Under the pieces are notes generated by a model. The model saw nothing but the letters and a program-made list of their open reading frames with translations. It had not been told where the DNA came from and made no database searches. A stretch of 64,000 nt of DNA from a virus. The stretch is taken from positions 1 through 64,000 of the IMG/VR virus record IMGVR_UViG_3300025466_000023, one strand, 5' to 3'. Both the position numbers and the translations under genes were made by a program. Shown piece after piece: positions 35,296 through 42,268 of this stretch. Position 1 is the first letter of the stretch. Every line of letters starts with the position of its first letter.

Positions 35296-36522
35296 TTAAA
35301 ATGCTGGTATACCGACAACAACAGACGAACATTTACCACCAAAACCGTAGGAGTTTTTAACAAAATGAGATTTAGTTATTGTTTTAGTAGACTTTACGAT
35401 TGTAATGTCTTTTTCGAATTCACAACTGGTAAAATTAGCCACGGGTGGCACTTGTTTAGTTTCTAAACTTTTAATTCCATATATAAGTTCTATAAGACCA
35501 CTAGCACTCATTGTATGACCTATATGGCCTTTATTGCTAGTAATATATGCATTGGGAAATAATTTGTTCATAGCATCGTATTCTATTACATCTCCGGCAG
35601 GTGTAGATGTTGCATGAGCCGACACAAATGCAATGTCATCTTCAATAACTCCACTTCTAGTTAATGCCTGAACTGTGGCACTGGTTGCTCCCATACCATC
35701 TTCAGTTGGACTTGTAGGATGTGCGGTTTCTGTATAAAATCCTATGCCACATATTTCAGCAAGAATAGTAGCACCTCTAGCCTGTGCATGTTCTAAAGTT
35801 TCTACCACAACAACTCCTGCACCTTCTCCTAAAATAAATCCATCACGTGTATCGCTAAAGGGTTGGCTAATATAATCTTCATCGCGCTTGCTCAATGCAC
35901 GTAAAACTTGGAAGAAGTACATATCGTATTTTTCAACCATAGCATCAGTACCACCAACAACTGCTATGTCACAATCCCCTGCGGCTAAGCATTTAATGCC
36001 ATAATCTAAAGTGTAGATTCCCGTAGCACATGCACTAACCATTACTGTGCTAGGACCATGCCACCCGTATTTGGCCGCAACTGCACCCGTAGTAAAGTCA
36101 TAGCTAATGCCTAATGTTTGAAATGGGTTGGCTTTAGTTTTGCCAGAATTGTAAGCTATTTCGACTATGTTTCTAGCATCGTTGCCGCCACTGATACTAG
36201 ATATTAATGTAGCTACATTGGTAGTAGTAAATCCACTTTGTCTAACTGCTTCGTCTACGGCCAACATTGCGGCCTTGGTCAATAAGGGCCAATTGCGTGA
36301 CTCGTGTTCTGTATAAACTGTTTGTTCTAATTGGTCTAGATCGGGAAGCTCAAAGGCTCTATGGACTAGCATGGCGGGATCTGTACGAGTATCCCAACTA
36401 TCGACCTTAGGGGTGGGCTGTTTACTGTTGAACAATTTGGTAAAGGTATTATCAACACCAGAACCTAGTGAATTTACTAGGCCCATGCCTGTGATAACAA
36501 ATCGTGTGCTGGGAAGTTTCAT
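35296..36522 (-). CDS. Beta-ketoacyl-ACP synthase (KAS I/II, FabF-like)
   Basis: Protein of 408 aa, full FabF length. The thiolase-fold catalytic triad is intact: Cys165 in VSACATGIYTLDYG, His303 in SAHATSTPAGDVIEYDAM and His336 in NKGHIGHTMSASG, with the conserved Lys331. GEGAGVVVVE and a final NSYGFGGKCSSVVVG are also present. The enzyme condenses malonyl-ACP with an acyl thioester. No acyl carrier protein gene is visible in the window, so a host ACP would be needed. It begins the cluster that also encodes the MaoC-like, AspH-like and radical SAM proteins. Confidence 0.95.
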   Translation of the reverse strand: MKLPSTRFVITGMGLVNSLGSGVDNTFTKLFNSKQPTPKVDSWDTRTDPAMLVHRAFELPDLDQLEQTVYTEHESRNWPLLTKAAMLAVDEAVRQSGFTTTNVATLISSISGGNDARNIVEIAYNSGKTKANPFQTLGISYDFTTGAVAAKYGWHGPSTVMVSACATGIYTLDYGIKCLAAGDCDIAVVGGTDAMVEKYDMYFFQVLRALSKRDEDYISQPFSDTRDGFILGEGAGVVVVETLEHAQARGATILAEICGIGFYTETAHPTSPTEDGMGATSATVQALTRSGVIEDDIAFVSAHATSTPAGDVIEYDAMNKLFPNAYITSNKGHIGHTMSASGLIELIYGIKSLETKQVPPVANFTSCEFEKDITIVKSTKTITKSHFVKNSYGFGGKCSSVVVGIPAF

Positions 36523-36530
36523 ATCAGCTG

Positions 36531-36536
36531 TATTTA
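36531..36536 (-). promoter_or_regulatory. Late-type promoter (TTAAATAC) before the ketoacyl synthase
   Basis: TAAATA core 8 nt from the ATG at 36522. The predicted transcript would have a leader of only about 3 nt. Confidence 0.45.
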
Positions 36537-36568
36537 AAGCTGATATTTTTTTAAATCACTAATAGTGA

Positions 36569-36946
36569 TTATCTAGTTGTATTATCGTTTTCGTAGTGTG
36601 TATGACCAGCAATAGTGTTTAATACACTGATTGCGGCATTTACTCCGGCCGCAGAAATTTGTTGCCCTGAGCTAGCAGTTCCTATACTTATTGACTGTGC
36701 GGGGCCATTAGTGTTGTTTGCAACACTATAAGTGTTCCTATCACCATTACTACCAAATGTAGCTTCTTGCTCGATATCAGTCCAGCTATGATAATGGCTC
36801 GCAAACTGATTAATAGCATTGCAAATACTGTTAATGTCCGAGGCATTAATTCTGTTTCCCGAATAAAAAGCGCCTGTGTTAGGGCTCGGAGTACCTGCTT
36901 GCCAATTTGGACCGCCTGTAGTTCCCGTTCCTGAACCTGTTCCCAT
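36569..36946 (-). CDS. Small protein with two HxH modules, paralogue of the Cys-rich protein
   Basis: Protein of 125 aa with a Gly/Thr-rich start. It holds two copies of one module: SGNRINASDINSICNAINQF plus SHYHSWTD (~30-65) and SGQQISAAGVNAAISVLNTI plus GHTHYEND (~90-122). The second copy is close to the module of the CDCQCQCDC protein but ends in TTR without the Cys core. HxH motifs in fibre tips can bind iron, and the style resembles small virion proteins. It is co-directional with, and 2 nt after, the 186-aa gene. The function is unknown. Confidence 0.7.
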   Translation of the reverse strand: MGTGSGTGTTGGPNWQAGTPSPNTGAFYSGNRINASDINSICNAINQFASHYHSWTDIEQEATFGSNGDRNTYSVANNTNGPAQSISIGTASSGQQISAAGVNAAISVLNTIAGHTHYENDNTTR

Positions 36947-36947
36947 A

Positions 36948-37508
36948 TTATGCTCCTAGTGTGATTACCTTAGTATATATCGTTTGATCTCCGCCTTGTG
37001 GAACTAGATAATATATGTTCCTTGCTTGAATATTATATTCTGTTAATAGCGGTCGAATAAAGATATTTTCAAATAGTGTAGTTAATTGCGCAGTATTACT
37101 GTTACAACTGTTTACTTGGTTCTCTAACCATTCTACAGATTTGGCACTATTGTTAATCCAATCTTGTGCAACAAAGTCACTATAGATATTTTCGTACCCT
37201 GGATCTAGAAAAATATCTTGGCTAGCATCGTACCCTTGGGCAACAAGGCTAGTAGTTAACCAATCAGCTAATTTCATTTGTCTAGTAGAGCCCATTTTCA
37301 GCACATCAAAAAAGTCTTGATTAGATGTGTTATTAATTACTCCAATAATCTGTTGTCCTGAAACGGGAGATCCGTTTAGTGTCAATGCTTGCATGCAGGG
37401 ATGACTTAATGCAAATTGAATAAAGATGCTAGAAGTGGAATAAGTGTTAGTAGCTGTATTGATTGCTACGGCAGTCCATGAAAACGTAGATGAAGTTGTG
37501 TCTGACAT
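36948..37508 (-). CDS. Hypothetical protein (186 aa), probably virion-related
   Basis: The N-terminus is Ser/Thr-rich (MSDTTSSTFSWTAVAINTAT), resembling the starts of nearby small structural-type proteins. The middle contains SPVSGQQIIGVINNTSNQ, and the end has NIYYLVPQGGDQTIYTKV, sharing IYYLVP with the 345-aa cluster protein. It has two Cys and no signal peptide. No named family is recognised. It abuts genes on both sides. Confidence 0.65.
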   Translation of the reverse strand: MSDTTSSTFSWTAVAINTATNTYSTSSIFIQFALSHPCMQALTLNGSPVSGQQIIGVINNTSNQDFFDVLKMGSTRQMKLADWLTTSLVAQGYDASQDIFLDPGYENIYSDFVAQDWINNSAKSVEWLENQVNSCNSNTAQLTTLFENIFIRPLLTEYNIQARNIYYLVPQGGDQTIYTKVITLGA

Positions 37509-37762
37509 TAGCTGTGATCTCCACCATAGTTTTTAACAGGACCATTTGGCGCTGTTTTAACTTTCTTGCCACGTAAGGGCTTTCCAGAACCTTTCTTACC
37601 CTGTGTACCCGATCCGTCTGTGTGATCGGAGTCATGGGCAACATAGCCCCTGCTAACGCATTGTGCATAACGCACATTGGATAAGCGTGAATGCCCCACC
37701 GAGCATTGGCTACGAGTGGGGGCTTTGAGTTTCTTTTCAGTTAATAGTTCGGTGATGCGCAT
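37508..37762 (-). CDS. Small basic protein (84 aa)
   Basis: A Lys/Gly-rich, likely disordered C-terminal half (SGTQGKKGSGKPLRGKKVKT) follows an N-terminal MRITELLTEKK helix. No family is recognised. It overlaps the 186-aa gene start by one base and has a TAAATA motif exactly 5 nt from its ATG. Confidence 0.6.
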   Translation of the reverse strand: MRITELLTEKKLKAPTRSQCSVGHSRLSNVRYAQCVSRGYVAHDSDHTDGSGTQGKKGSGKPLRGKKVKTAPNGPVKNYGGDHS

Positions 37763-37767
37763 ACAGT

Positions 37768-37773
37768 TATTTA
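37768..37773 (-). promoter_or_regulatory. Late-type promoter, predicted leaderless start (37762 gene)
   Basis: TAAATA with 5 nt to the ATG, so the start codon would be the first transcribed codon. Confidence 0.5.
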
Positions 37774-38481
37774 GTTTGCCTGGGCTGTACGTGCTCCGTC
37801 CCTTTCACCGTAAAAGAAATGTCCACCTATACGGCCTAGCCTGTGCTTCTGACCAGCCCATGAAGGGTGAATTCGTGTTGCATGAAAGTAAAGTGCATCC
37901 GAATACTTGTCACGCATATCGGAATACGAGTCTTCGTTAGCTAATAGATTCATAGCCACTTCTTGACTTTCGATCCAACGTTCATCCGAGCTCTTGGGTT
38001 TGCTGACTGTCATGCAGTTCCATGAGAATTGACATACTGCCAGTTTGTTCCAAACAGTCATGCGTTCGGTTTTCTGTTCAGTTTTTCCAAACCAACCTAC
38101 CTTTACATCTCGGGTCACGGTTTGTGTCTTGGGAACATCGACGACTAACTTCTGATTTACTACACCACATATAGTAGGTGAGAATCTTCCATCTTGAGCT
38201 CGATTTAGAGTAACTAGGCCTACGGCTATCTTGCCCTCTTTGGGCTCGCTACCTGCTTCATAGAATATATTCCTTGCTAGACAGGCTAGTTCTTTTGGAT
38301 TAACAATGGGACTCACTAGAGTGTCCACTGTTGAGTGTAGCTTATCCTTTGCTTCATCAACAAAGTTGTATGCTACTGTGAATTGACCCTCTTGTGTCGG
38401 GGCCTCGGCATGACCGGGTGCCATTACGGTCAGGGCCGATACTGCTACTAACGCCATTACGACTGAGCGTGTTATAGACAT
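37771..38481 (-). CDS. Secreted cell wall hydrolase, SleB/Hydrolase_2 family
   Basis: Protein of 236 aa with an N-terminal signal peptide (MSITRSVVMALVAVSALTVM, cleavage near GHA-EA). The SleB domain begins at ELACLARNIFYEAGSEPKEG, with the catalytic-type Glu75, and continues through VWNKLAVCQFSWNC and ALYFHATRIHPSWAG. SleB-type enzymes cleave peptidoglycan. A signal sequence suggests export by the host Sec system, as with some endolysins. A GGAGG ribosome site lies upstream. It probably acts in lysis, although no holin is recognised beside it. Confidence 0.88.
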   Translation of the reverse strand: MSITRSVVMALVAVSALTVMAPGHAEAPTQEGQFTVAYNFVDEAKDKLHSTVDTLVSPIVNPKELACLARNIFYEAGSEPKEGKIAVGLVTLNRAQDGRFSPTICGVVNQKLVVDVPKTQTVTRDVKVGWFGKTEQKTERMTVWNKLAVCQFSWNCMTVSKPKSSDERWIESQEVAMNLLANEDSYSDMRDKYSDALYFHATRIHPSWAGQKHRLGRIGGHFFYGERDGARTAQAN

Positions 38482-38616
38482 ATATCTGTCCTCCTTTGGT
38501 TGTTTACTGCTGTCTGTGTGTCAAATCCTTTTAAGGGTAAGTTTAGTTAATGCAATATTCTAATACTAAGGTAAGAATAGGCCAAAAATGACCTATTTTT
38601 ACTATTATAGCGGGTT

Positions 38617-38817
38617 TTAACTGTTTTCGCTATCGTTTTGAACATCTGGAGTATTACCGCGAGGCTTACGCTCTTTCTTTGGTACTATGAGTGAGTGTAG
38701 ATCTGCTTGTATGGTCATTCGCTTGACATGTCCACGCATTTCTTTATCTGTAATAGATGCTAGGAAACATTTGTTCTGTCTGCTCATTTTGTAGTTTGGT
38801 CCTGGTTTTAAGTACAT
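38617..38817 (-). CDS. Small basic protein (66 aa)
   Basis: I choose the ATG at 38817, which has AAGGAG upstream; a longer frame reaches into the divergent promoter region. It is basic, with Arg/Lys-rich stretches (KKERKPRGN). No family is recognised. An early-type TATACT -10 lies upstream with a weak -35. Confidence 0.55.
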   Translation of the reverse strand: MYLKPGPNYKMSRQNKCFLASITDKEMRGHVKRMTIQADLHSLIVPKKERKPRGNTPDVQNDSENS

Positions 38818-38887
38818 GTTGTCTATTGACTCCTTTTGTATAGTTATGTTATACTCAAGACTAGTATAACACAAATTGACGGAGCCG

Positions 38888-38893
38888 TAAATA
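38888..38893 (+). promoter_or_regulatory. Late-type promoter, predicted leaderless start (38899 gene)
   Basis: GTAAATAC with TAAATA 5 nt before the ATG at 38899. Confidence 0.6.
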
Positions 38894-38898
38894 CCTAT

Positions 38899-39714
38899 AT
38901 GGAACAATACAAACACGAAAACAACCCCTTCTTCAACGACACCTATTCGGATGTCAACACATTTAAAATATCGGGCACCCCTTTAGAAGTAATCCAAAGT
39001 CTGGCTTATGTTAGAGCCATGGGCGGGGGCCACGTTAGGATTGGTATGGGCTTGCTCAATGCCAAAAGCATCTACTATGCAGGAGTAGCGGCCAAACCAG
39101 AATGGCGAGGACGTCTAAACCAAGAAGACCTAGAGATCATCCAGAAGCTGACCCAGAATCAAAAATGGATCAAAAGCGTCGAGCCCTGGGCGGGCGAGAT
39201 CGTTACCTACGACCTGGACAAGGTTGACTATACTGTGGACAAGGACAATGTGTTTAACATGCACCCTATGGACCGCTTTGGTAAAGTTCTAAAGATACAT
39301 TGGACCCAATGGCAACAGGCTCGCTTTAAAAGCTGGCTAGACATTCCTGCTAACGTGGGGCGCCCACAGGGCAAGGCCATAGTATTGTGTGGCGGCAACT
39401 GGAATTCCAATCCTCAGTATGCGCTATGGGCACAGCAAAACATAGGGCAAGTATCAACATTCGTGGGTACCCAATCAGAATTCGACAGCTTTACCAAAAC
39501 CACAGGCATCAAGTGCTCCAAGGTCATTACCAAAGACGTATGGACCCTGGCCACATGGGTTTCGGGCGCACAACAGGTCATTGGTACTCCAGGTTGGGGT
39601 ATCGCAGTAGCACAGGCCTGCAACAAACCCTATGCTGTACAAAAGATCGACAACGTAGACACATGGAATGATCCATGGCTACTAGCTGAGCGCGGCAACA
39701 ACTCAGCATTTTAA
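38899..39714 (+). CDS. GT-B-like glycosyltransferase-type protein, paralogue of the 58.2-59.1 kb gene
   Basis: Protein of 271 aa from the ATG at 38899, chosen for the promoter spacing. An N-terminal GTPLEVIQSLAYVRAMGGGH parallels the FGDIIYSMIPIRLLGGGD of the 274-aa protein at 58-59 kb. The C-terminal half follows the GT9/heptosyltransferase plan (STFVGTQSEFDSF, then SGAQQVIGTPGWGIAVAQAC). No catalytic motif is certain. A sugar-modifying role on phage DNA, virion or host LPS is possible. It is followed closely by the coiled-coil gene. Confidence 0.65.
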   Translation: MEQYKHENNPFFNDTYSDVNTFKISGTPLEVIQSLAYVRAMGGGHVRIGMGLLNAKSIYYAGVAAKPEWRGRLNQEDLEIIQKLTQNQKWIKSVEPWAGEIVTYDLDKVDYTVDKDNVFNMHPMDRFGKVLKIHWTQWQQARFKSWLDIPANVGRPQGKAIVLCGGNWNSNPQYALWAQQNIGQVSTFVGTQSEFDSFTKTTGIKCSKVITKDVWTLATWVSGAQQVIGTPGWGIAVAQACNKPYAVQKIDNVDTWNDPWLLAERGNNSAF

Positions 39715-39725
39715 AGGAGCCTACT

Positions 39726-39953
39726 ATGGCATCAGGACTACAAAAACTCAAGCATCACGTGTTGTTGTTAAAAAACAAGCATGAAAAGCTGGGCAAAGAA
39801 TTGGCTCGTGAATCAAGCGAGCTAGCACCCGACGACCACAAGATCGATTTGATCAAACAGGCCCAGGGTCGCATTGAACAGCAGATCGTCATGCTGGAAA
39901 GTCGTATCAACAACGCAGTCAATGTCAAGAAACCAGATATCATGCAACCATGA
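39726..39953 (+). CDS. Small coiled-coil protein (DUF465/YdcH-like)
   Basis: Protein of 75 aa, nearly all helical with heptad-like spacing of Leu, Ile and Val (LKHHVLLLKNKHEKLGKELA and IEQQIVMLESRIN). The pattern resembles DUF465/YdcH small coiled coils, but I am not certain. An AAAGGAG ribosome site precedes the start, and the stop overlaps the next start by 4 nt. Confidence 0.6.
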   Translation: MASGLQKLKHHVLLLKNKHEKLGKELARESSELAPDDHKIDLIKQAQGRIEQQIVMLESRINNAVNVKKPDIMQP

Positions 39954-40540
39954 TCATCAATATTCGACGAGAGCCCATACGCTATATCGAAATCAATGAC
40001 TTCCTAGACCAGCCCACTCTGGATCGTTGGTTAGCAACGCTAGATCGCATGACTTGCCAAGCAGGTGACGTCACTGACCCACAGGGCCAAAGCAGAGTTA
40101 ATTCTATCAAGAAAAACAAAAATGCTTGGCTAACTCCGCCAAATGATCTAGGGCTAGAGTTTAGAGATCGCTGTTGGTCACAGGCCATCAAGCAGGCCCT
40201 AATAGATATGGATGACTACCTGTTTCTAGCACACAGGCTAGTGGATGAAGGTAGCATGATGTATTCAGTTTACGATCAGGGCGACTACTATCAATGGCAC
40301 AGAGATCGTACTCCCTATTTGACCTACAATTTGGTTCTAGAAGCCGCTAAACAGGGTGGTGAATTTGAGCTTAGTACCAGTATTCAAGAACCCCATTCAG
40401 CTACAGAAACTCTAGCCAATACGTCAAACACACTGATAATATTTCCCAGCTTCCTAGTGCATCAAGTCAAGCCCGTAGTTGAGGGACAGCGCAAGACACT
40501 ACAGTACTTTCAAAACTCCACTAGAACTTTTAGTCAATGA
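39950..40540 (+). CDS. 2OG-Fe(II) oxygenase, prolyl-4-hydroxylase/PiuC-like
   Basis: Protein of 196 aa. The HxD iron motif is in YYQWHRDRTPYLTYNLVL. The distal His and Arg are in IIFPSFLVHQVKPVVEGQRKTLQYF. The jelly-roll core GGEFELSTSIQEP fits P4H-like phage oxygenases. It overlaps the coiled-coil gene by 4 nt and is followed after 1 nt by another oxygenase-like gene. The substrate is unknown; protein hydroxylation is a common suggestion for such phage proteins. Confidence 0.85.
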   Translation: MIINIRREPIRYIEINDFLDQPTLDRWLATLDRMTCQAGDVTDPQGQSRVNSIKKNKNAWLTPPNDLGLEFRDRCWSQAIKQALIDMDDYLFLAHRLVDEGSMMYSVYDQGDYYQWHRDRTPYLTYNLVLEAAKQGGEFELSTSIQEPHSATETLANTSNTLIIFPSFLVHQVKPVVEGQRKTLQYFQNSTRTFSQ

Positions 40541-40541
40541 A

Positions 40542-41063
40542 ATGTTGCCCTATTTTAAAAAGCTATCACCGGGCTGGTTAAATCTCAGAGGATTTGAGTG
40601 GGAACAGCGCAAGGGCGAAATGGCAATAGAACTGGGCAAGGATCCGGTTTATCTACGCTACTATCGAATCAAAGACTATCCAGAATTTTGGACTAGATTC
40701 CGTTTTCAAGGGCCCAAACCAGCTAGCATATATCTATGCGAAACCACGGGCACGGGCTATCAGGGCATACATCAAGACATAAACACAGGCACTACCCTAA
40801 ACTATTATATTGACTGTGCGGGGGATCCCACACGTTTTTATCGATACACGGGCCAACTGCCCGAAGAGCCCACTGAACACAATATTGACCCCGAATTGAT
40901 ACAGCAGGTAGCTGAATTCATAGCACAGCCTAAAGACAGCTATTTGTTAAATGTGCAAGAGTGGCATGATGTAGTCAAGGCCAGCATCTTACCCAGAAAA
41001 TTCATACAGTGGAATTGGACCGAACAGTTTGATCTAGTTAGACTTACTCTACTGAATAACTAG
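40542..41063 (+). CDS. Divergent 2OG-Fe(II) oxygenase-like protein
   Basis: Protein of 173 aa from the ATG 1 nt after the previous stop. GYQGIHQDINTGTTLNYYIDC resembles an HxD site and SYLLNVQEWHDVVKASILPRKFIQWNW resembles the distal His and Arg segment, but overall similarity is low. It probably belongs to the same fold as its upstream neighbour and is co-translated with it. A non-catalytic relative cannot be excluded. Confidence 0.55.
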   Translation: MLPYFKKLSPGWLNLRGFEWEQRKGEMAIELGKDPVYLRYYRIKDYPEFWTRFRFQGPKPASIYLCETTGTGYQGIHQDINTGTTLNYYIDCAGDPTRFYRYTGQLPEEPTEHNIDPELIQQVAEFIAQPKDSYLLNVQEWHDVVKASILPRKFIQWNWTEQFDLVRLTLLNN

Positions 41064-41068
41064 AACTT

Positions 41069-41290
41069 TTAGTCAACCCAAGCTTCTCGCTTGACCCGCC
41101 CTACCCAATCCATCCAACGCAGTGCAAACATGGTGTTGTAAGGCCAACGGCTGTCTAAGACCACTGTAACATCACCAAAAGCATTGAACTTGATATAGCC
41201 TCCTTCGGCCTGTACTTCGGCCCAGATATCTTCTGAAGGCGCATCAGGCCATAGTGTATACTCTATGATATAGTGAGTTGGTTTTACCAT
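41069..41290 (-). CDS. Hypothetical protein (73 aa)
   Basis: The start at 41290 is chosen because TAAATA lies exactly 5 nt upstream; a longer frame starts inside the divergent promoter region. It is Trp-rich (TLWPDAPSEDIWAEV, then RWMDWVGRVKREAW). No family is recognised. Confidence 0.6.
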   Translation of the reverse strand: MVKPTHYIIEYTLWPDAPSEDIWAEVQAEGGYIKFNAFGDVTVVLDSRWPYNTMFALRWMDWVGRVKREAWVD

Positions 41291-41295
41291 ACAGG

Positions 41296-41301
41296 TATTT
41301 A
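41296..41301 (-). promoter_or_regulatory. Late-type promoter, predicted leaderless start (41290 gene)
   Basis: GTAAATAC with TAAATA 5 nt from the ATG at 41290. Confidence 0.6.
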
Positions 41302-41361
41302 CTGTTGTTTTTATTTCGATTTGTGTTATAATAGCAGTTAAGTATAAAAAGGAATTGAGCA

Positions 41362-42093
41362 ATGACAGCAGTAAAAGGAAGAAAACAATTAACCTATTTG
41401 GAAAGAACCAAACTGTTTAGATCTCAGCCACGCGAAATTAGGTTCTATGACTGTGAGCTGATCAACAAATACATCAATTTAATAGAAAGTTTCAGCAAAG
41501 ACGACTATCAGCTTTACGAACGTCTACTGCACAGTTACAAACGTGTACAACCCATGTTGAAATACTGTGGTCATAGAGGTATACAGGGTCCAGCACTAGA
41601 ACTAGCCAATATCAGAAGCCAAGATCTAAAACTACATCAAAAACTACTACAAGTCTTGAGAAACAGATGGACTGATACCTATAGAGTGCAACAACAAAAG
41701 GTCAACGCAACTCCGCATATTTTTTGGAACAAAATGGCATCGAATATACAACGTCGATGTCAAGTGGAAAATATAGCATTATACCCAGGATGGCAAGGAC
41801 CTACAGGCAAAGAAGTCTTGATAGACTTTTTGATTGAGCAGTTTGAACGTCAAAAAGGTCTTTGTGCTATATCTTGCGATAATATGACTTTAACCATTGG
41901 ACAAAAGCAAAAAAATCAAAACAAGTGCAGTCCTGATAGAAAGAACAGCAACCTAGGCTATACACCTGATAATCTTTGGCTGGTCACTTGGTGGGTAAAC
42001 TGCATGAAGATGGACATGAGTATGTTGACGTTTTGGCGTAGAGTTGATACCCTAGCTGAAAGCAGGCGTCAAAGACTGGGTTTTAAAGAATAG
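41362..42093 (+). CDS. HNH-type endonuclease, probably homing
   Basis: Protein of 243 aa. The C-terminal region (CAISCDNMTLTIGQ, NKCSPDRKNSNLGYTPDNLW, LVTWWVNCMKMDMSMLTFWR) matches the degenerate HNH signature S-x-DR-x-(4)-GY-x(2)-DN found in phage free-standing homing nucleases. The N-terminal ~150 residues probably bind DNA (RRCQVENIALYPGWQGPTGK). A TATAAT -10 and a ribosome site lie upstream. It sits alone between opposed genes and is followed by a structured intergenic region, as expected of an inserted selfish gene. Confidence 0.7.
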   Translation: MTAVKGRKQLTYLERTKLFRSQPREIRFYDCELINKYINLIESFSKDDYQLYERLLHSYKRVQPMLKYCGHRGIQGPALELANIRSQDLKLHQKLLQVLRNRWTDTYRVQQQKVNATPHIFWNKMASNIQRRCQVENIALYPGWQGPTGKEVLIDFLIEQFERQKGLCAISCDNMTLTIGQKQKNQNKCSPDRKNSNLGYTPDNLWLVTWWVNCMKMDMSMLTFWRRVDTLAESRRQRLGFKE

Positions 42094-42268
42094 GTTTTAC
42101 CATGTGTATATTCCAACGATCTTACGCGAAGCGTCGGTTAGCAAATTTTTTGCTCGATAGAGAAGCAGGAACCAAAAAAAGACCTGCTATACACTAGGAT
42201 ATAGTCAGGCCCTTCTGTCTCTTCAGCGAGCAGAGTCGCTGAAAAGACCGACTGCTATTAAAAACCCT
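42094..42268. other. Structured intergenic region between convergent genes
   Basis: This 175-bp stretch has no gene but several inverted repeats: ACGC-GAA-GCGT, AGCAAA-TTT-TTTGCT, AGCAGG/CCTGCT (42164-42188) and TTCAGCGA/TCGCTGAA (42222-42243). A GATATAGTC string (~42198) resembles the group I intron P7 3' element, but no partner GACTA element is placed correctly. It probably acts as a bidirectional transcription stop or an RNA-processing spacer. Confidence 0.5.

Noticed and set aside
39950-41063. Single frameshifted oxygenase split into two ORFs
   Set aside because: Both ORFs have their own HxD-like and distal His segments and lengths, so they are two genes rather than one broken gene.
42190-42215. 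Group I intron signature (GATATAGTC)
   Set aside because: No correctly placed GACTA partner, no upstream core elements and no split exon. A 9-base match in this much sequence is not significant, so it is kept only as a weak note.
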